A stretch of DNA of 64,000 bases from Rouxiella sp. WC2420. GTDB taxonomy: Bacteria; Pseudomonadota; Gammaproteobacteria; Enterobacterales; Enterobacteriaceae. Below are positions 61,524 through 64,000 of the stretch, in pieces. Under the pieces are notes generated by a model, which worked only from the letters and a program-made list of their open reading frames with translations, ran no database searches and had not been told where the DNA came from. The position numbers and the translations under genes were made by a program. How positions within the stretch are numbered: the stretch's first letter is position 1; the number at the start of each line of letters is the position of its first letter. The stretch lies in NCBI RefSeq assembly GCF_041200025.1, contig NZ_CP165628.1, positions 1,674,001 to 1,738,000 of the forward strand, given 5' to 3'.

Positions 61524-62771
61524 TTAAATCTGTCGTGGGTTTTTCTTCTGCTGCATGATGGCATAGATTCCGACCAGCGCTGCCAGAAAACCTGAGGCTG
61601 CACCCACGCCCAATGACCAACGAGGCCCACAATTATCTGCTACCCAGCCAACAATTGGGGCACCAATCGGCGTTCCACCCAACGCGACGCCTACCCGCAG
61701 CGCCATAACTCTGCCGCGCATCGCCGGTTCAGTCGAGAGCTGCATCAGGCTGCTGCTGGTATTCATAAAGGTCAGAGCGGCGATGCCAATTACCACCAGC
61801 GCGGCGGCAAACAGCCAGTAATCCGGTGCGATTGCCGCCAGCAGACAGCCGATGCCAAAAACCGTCGAACCCACCAGCAGCGAGCTAAATTTGGGGCTTT
61901 CTCGACCCGCTGCCAATAGTGCGCCGGTAATAGTTCCTATCGCCATAAATGATGAGAGAAGGCCGTAGCCACGCGCATCGGCATGAAAAACGCCGACTGC
62001 CATGGTCGACAGGAATATTGGGAAATTCAGCCCGAAGGTGCCGATCAGAAATAGCATTATCAATGAGGCTTTGAGGTCATCACGAGCCCATACGTAGCGA
62101 AATCCTTCGCTAAAACTGCCCCGCGTGCGCAACGCCCTGGCACGGGTATGTAAATCTTTGACGCGAAATAGTGACAATGACACAAGCACGGCGACGAAGC
62201 TGATACCGTTAATCAAAAAAGCCCAACCGGTACCTACAGAGGCGATGGTTAGGCCAGCGATAGCCGGGCCGACCATTCGTGCGGCATTAAACGAAGTTGA
62301 GTTCAGCGCTACCGCGTTCGATAAATCGGCATCGCCAACAAGTTCTGCAACGAAAGTCTGCCGTACCGGCGCATCAAAGGCTGAAGCGCAGCCGAAGACA
62401 AAGGCAAAGATATAAACTTGCCACAGTTGCACCACGCCGCAGACGGTAAGTAAGCCCAGCAATATTGCCAGCACGCCCATGGTTGCCTGAGTCAGCATCA
62501 GCATCTTGCGCTGATTGAAATGGTCGGCAGCAAAACCGGTCCACGGCAGCAACAGAATTTGCGGGCCAAACTGAAGTGCCATGACCGTTCCCACGGCCGA
62601 GGCATTGTGGTGGGTTAGCTGAGTCAGTACCAACCAGTCTTGTGCCGTCCGCTGCATCCAGGTGCCAATGTTGGAAACCAGCGAGCCGGCCGCCCACACC
62701 CGATAGTTGAAGATACGCAGGGAACGGAATATGCCTTTTGCGGCACGCGAACCTTCTACAGCACCAGTCAT
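61524..62771 (-). CDS. MFS exporter (EntS/DUF894-like)
   Basis: A major facilitator superfamily protein of the transmembrane-secretion-effector type (EntS-like, PF05977). The product from 62771 is 415 residues with about twelve membrane segments. Family text includes RIFNYRVWAAGSLVSNIGTWMQRTAQDWLVL near the N-terminus, FAADHFNQRKMLMLTQ in the 2-3 loop, and AALTFMNTSSSLMQL. The frame is open to 62876, but that start lies inside a perfect inverted repeat and the extra residues are not family-like. Neither start has a good ribosome site, so the N-terminus is uncertain. Its substrate is unknown; siderophores or drugs are typical. Confidence 0.8.
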   Translation of the reverse strand: MTGAVEGSRAAKGIFRSLRIFNYRVWAAGSLVSNIGTWMQRTAQDWLVLTQLTHHNASAVGTVMALQFGPQILLLPWTGFAADHFNQRKMLMLTQATMGVLAILLGLLTVCGVVQLWQVYIFAFVFGCASAFDAPVRQTFVAELVGDADLSNAVALNSTSFNAARMVGPAIAGLTIASVGTGWAFLINGISFVAVLVSLSLFRVKDLHTRARALRTRGSFSEGFRYVWARDDLKASLIMLFLIGTFGLNFPIFLSTMAVGVFHADARGYGLLSSFMAIGTITGALLAAGRESPKFSSLLVGSTVFGIGCLLAAIAPDYWLFAAALVVIGIAALTFMNTSSSLMQLSTEPAMRGRVMALRVGVALGGTPIGAPIVGWVADNCGPRWSLGVGAASGFLAALVGIYAIMQQKKNPRQI

Positions 62772-62874
62772 AAAAGTTGTGTTCTGATAAACATCGGAAA
62801 AAGCAGAGGCATGCAAGGTGGCCTTTAATGATGAGCGAAAAAATGAGGTCAAAAGGGAGGATAGTGATAACCAC

Positions 62875-62912
62875 ATGATTGAGCAATATTAAAAAATGTA
62901 TTGCTCAATCAT
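62875..62912. repeat. Perfect 14-base inverted repeat between the ABC and MFS genes
   Basis: ATGATTGAGCAATA (62875-62888) and TATTGCTCAATCAT (62899-62912) are exact complements with a 10-base A/T loop. It lies between the ATPase stop and the MFS gene. It may be an operator or a terminator; no T-run follows on the minus strand. An 8-base G run lies at 62930-62937. Confidence 0.9.
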
Positions 62913-62949
62913 CTTTTAGGCAAAAAATAGGGGGGGGATTTAGAAACGG

Positions 62950-63795
62950 TTACAACACTTTTTCCAGAAAACGACGGGTACGCTGATGGCGTGGGTTATC
63001 CAGTACTTGCGAGGCGCTGCCGGTCTCTACCACTGAACCATCAACCATAAACACCACGCGATCCGCCACCTGGCGAGCAAAGCCGATTTCATGGGTCACC
63101 ACCACCAGCGTGACGCCAGAATCTGCCAGCTTTTTGATAACGTCGAGCACTTCGCCGACCAGCTCTGGGTCCAGCGCCGAGGTGGGCTCGTCGAACAGCA
63201 TGACTTTAGGGTTCAACGCCAATGCGCGGGCGATAGCAATACGTTGCTGCTGTCCGCCAGAAAGATGCCGTGGCCAGGCGTGTGCCTTGTCGCGCAGTCC
63301 TACAGTATCGAGCAACTCATACGCGCGCTCAATCGCCTGTTTGCGTTTAAATAAACCGTGAACGATCGGCGCTTCAATAAGATTGTCCAACACGGTCATA
63401 TGCGGAAACAGGTTAAAGTTCTGGAAAACGTAACCACAATGGATTCGCTGTTTGAGAATGGCTTTTTCTTTAAGCTCGTAAAGTTTGTCACCTTTACGAC
63501 GATAACCGACATAGTCGCCATCGATTTGAATAAAACCCTCATCCACTCTTTCCAGATGATTAATAGTGCGCAGCAGAGTAGATTTTCCTGAACCCGAAGG
63601 CCCTAATATTACTGTTACCGTGCCTGGCTCAATGGACAGGCTAACGTTATTCAACGCCTTGAAAGCACCATAGGATTTACTGAGATTATTAATTTCAATT
63701 CGTCCGACATTCTGCGCATGACGGGTTACGCGTTTAATGGGCCGGGGCGCGTCTGGCGCAGGGCGATTAACAAAGAGATCAAAAGCTTCAGACAT
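62950..63795 (-). CDS. Amino acid ABC transporter ATP-binding protein
   Basis: A GlnQ/HisP-type ABC ATPase of 281 residues, longer than usual because of an N-terminal extension of about 40 (NRPAPDAPRPIKRVTRHAQN). Walker A is GPSGSGKSTLLRT near residue 66, the signature is HLSGGQQQRIAIARAL near 178, and Walker B is VMLFDEPTSALDPE near 197. An extra stretch (GYRRKGDKLYELKEKAILKQRI) follows the first strands, as in the HisP/ArtP-type subgroup with long Q-loops. AGGAG precedes the ATG at 63795. The permease gene lies just upstream, running off the right edge. Confidence 0.93.
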   Translation of the reverse strand: MSEAFDLFVNRPAPDAPRPIKRVTRHAQNVGRIEINNLSKSYGAFKALNNVSLSIEPGTVTVILGPSGSGKSTLLRTINHLERVDEGFIQIDGDYVGYRRKGDKLYELKEKAILKQRIHCGYVFQNFNLFPHMTVLDNLIEAPIVHGLFKRKQAIERAYELLDTVGLRDKAHAWPRHLSGGQQQRIAIARALALNPKVMLFDEPTSALDPELVGEVLDVIKKLADSGVTLVVVTHEIGFARQVADRVVFMVDGSVVETGSASQVLDNPRHQRTRRFLEKVL

Positions 63796-63809
63796 ATTTT
63801 CGCTCCTGT

Positions 63810-64000
63810 TTAAGGTCGGGTTGCGCGCCATTGCAGCAGGCGTTGCAGAGGAGTCAGGGCTACCTGACGCATAGTGCCGCGAGCAAAATACCGCTCAACG
63901 TAATATTGCAATACCGAAAGCACAGTCGTTATCACCAGATACCAAACGGTTGCCACCATCAGCAACGGAATGACCTGCTGCGTGCGGTTGTAAAGTATCT
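63810..64000 (-). CDS. Amino acid ABC transporter permease (partial)
   Basis: The minus strand reads an open frame from base 64000 to a TAA at 63810, about 62 residues. It contains a hydrophobic segment (LLMVATVWYLVITTVLSVLQYY) and the ending VERYFARGTMRQ typical of the last membrane helix and cytoplasmic tail of polar amino acid permeases. The ATPase gene starts 14 bases later, so both belong to one operon. The N-terminal part is outside the window. Confidence 0.85.
   Translation of the reverse strand, partial: ILYNRTQQVIPLLMVATVWYLVITTVLSVLQYYVERYFARGTMRQVALTPLQRLLQWRATRP

Noticed and set aside
62772..62876. Longer N-terminus for the MFS protein starting at 62876
   Set aside because: The start codon lies inside the inverted repeat, and the extra 35 residues do not resemble the family.

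Overview
The window reads as chromosomal DNA of a gammaproteobacterium of the order Enterobacterales, most likely of the Yersiniaceae type (Serratia, Rahnella, Rouxiella or a relative). This rests on near-full-length matches to enterobacterial proteins (TreF, OtsA/OtsB, YncE, YghX, Nac, LsrK, LsrG), a convergent overlapping luxI/luxR pair, and two enterobacterial-type tRNA-Asn(GUU) genes. The genus is an inference; no database was searched.

Bases 1-25556 are one long minus-strand type VI secretion (T6SS) locus, entered from its vgrG end and running off the left edge inside tssF. In order of transcription it holds a VgrG with a C-terminal collagen-like tail, a DUF2169/pentapeptide protein, a second pentapeptide protein, DUF3540, a DUF4150 PAAR-like tip, an SH3-like lipoprotein, tssJ, tssK, tssL (with OmpA domain), tssM, tagF, tssA, tssB, tssC, hcp, tagH (FHA), pppA (PP2C), a secreted Cys-containing unknown, tagJ, tssE and tssF. 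tssG, tssH/clpV and a ppkA kinase are not in the window and may lie further left. An AT-rich 0.7 kb spacer separates vgrG from a divergent two-gene unit (26291-27474) that looks like a membrane-active effector with its immunity protein.

Bases 27500-37570 are mostly housekeeping or stress genes: yghX-like hydrolase, Fur-type yncE, an aspartyl hydroxylase-family dioxygenase, treF, otsBA, and a benzoylformate-decarboxylase-like ThDP enzyme. Bases 37700-44600 are a worn accessory zone around two tRNA-Asn genes. It holds a truncated NodT-type efflux lipoprotein gene, a Tlde1-like (DUF2778) L,D-transpeptidase effector with a small membrane protein as probable immunity partner, a Ner/Nlp-like remnant, an integrase pseudogene with an in-frame TGA, a Tat-signal amidohydrolase and a low-GC glycosyltransferase toxin-like gene.

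Bases 44700-56200 hold an aminotransferase, a stand-alone glutamine amidotransferase-like protein, and a seven-gene minus-strand operon (binding protein, permease, ATPase, M20 peptidase, enolase-superfamily enzyme, M24 hydrolase, DapA-like lyase). A divergent double-winged-helix GntR regulator and an atypical SDR sit next to it. This looks like a transport and catabolism unit for an unidentified amino-acid-like compound.

Bases 56200-64000 hold nac, with a recognisable NtrC site and sigma-54 promoter, then cell-signalling genes (lsrK, lsrG, luxI and luxR types), an MFS exporter, and part of a second polar amino acid ABC system.
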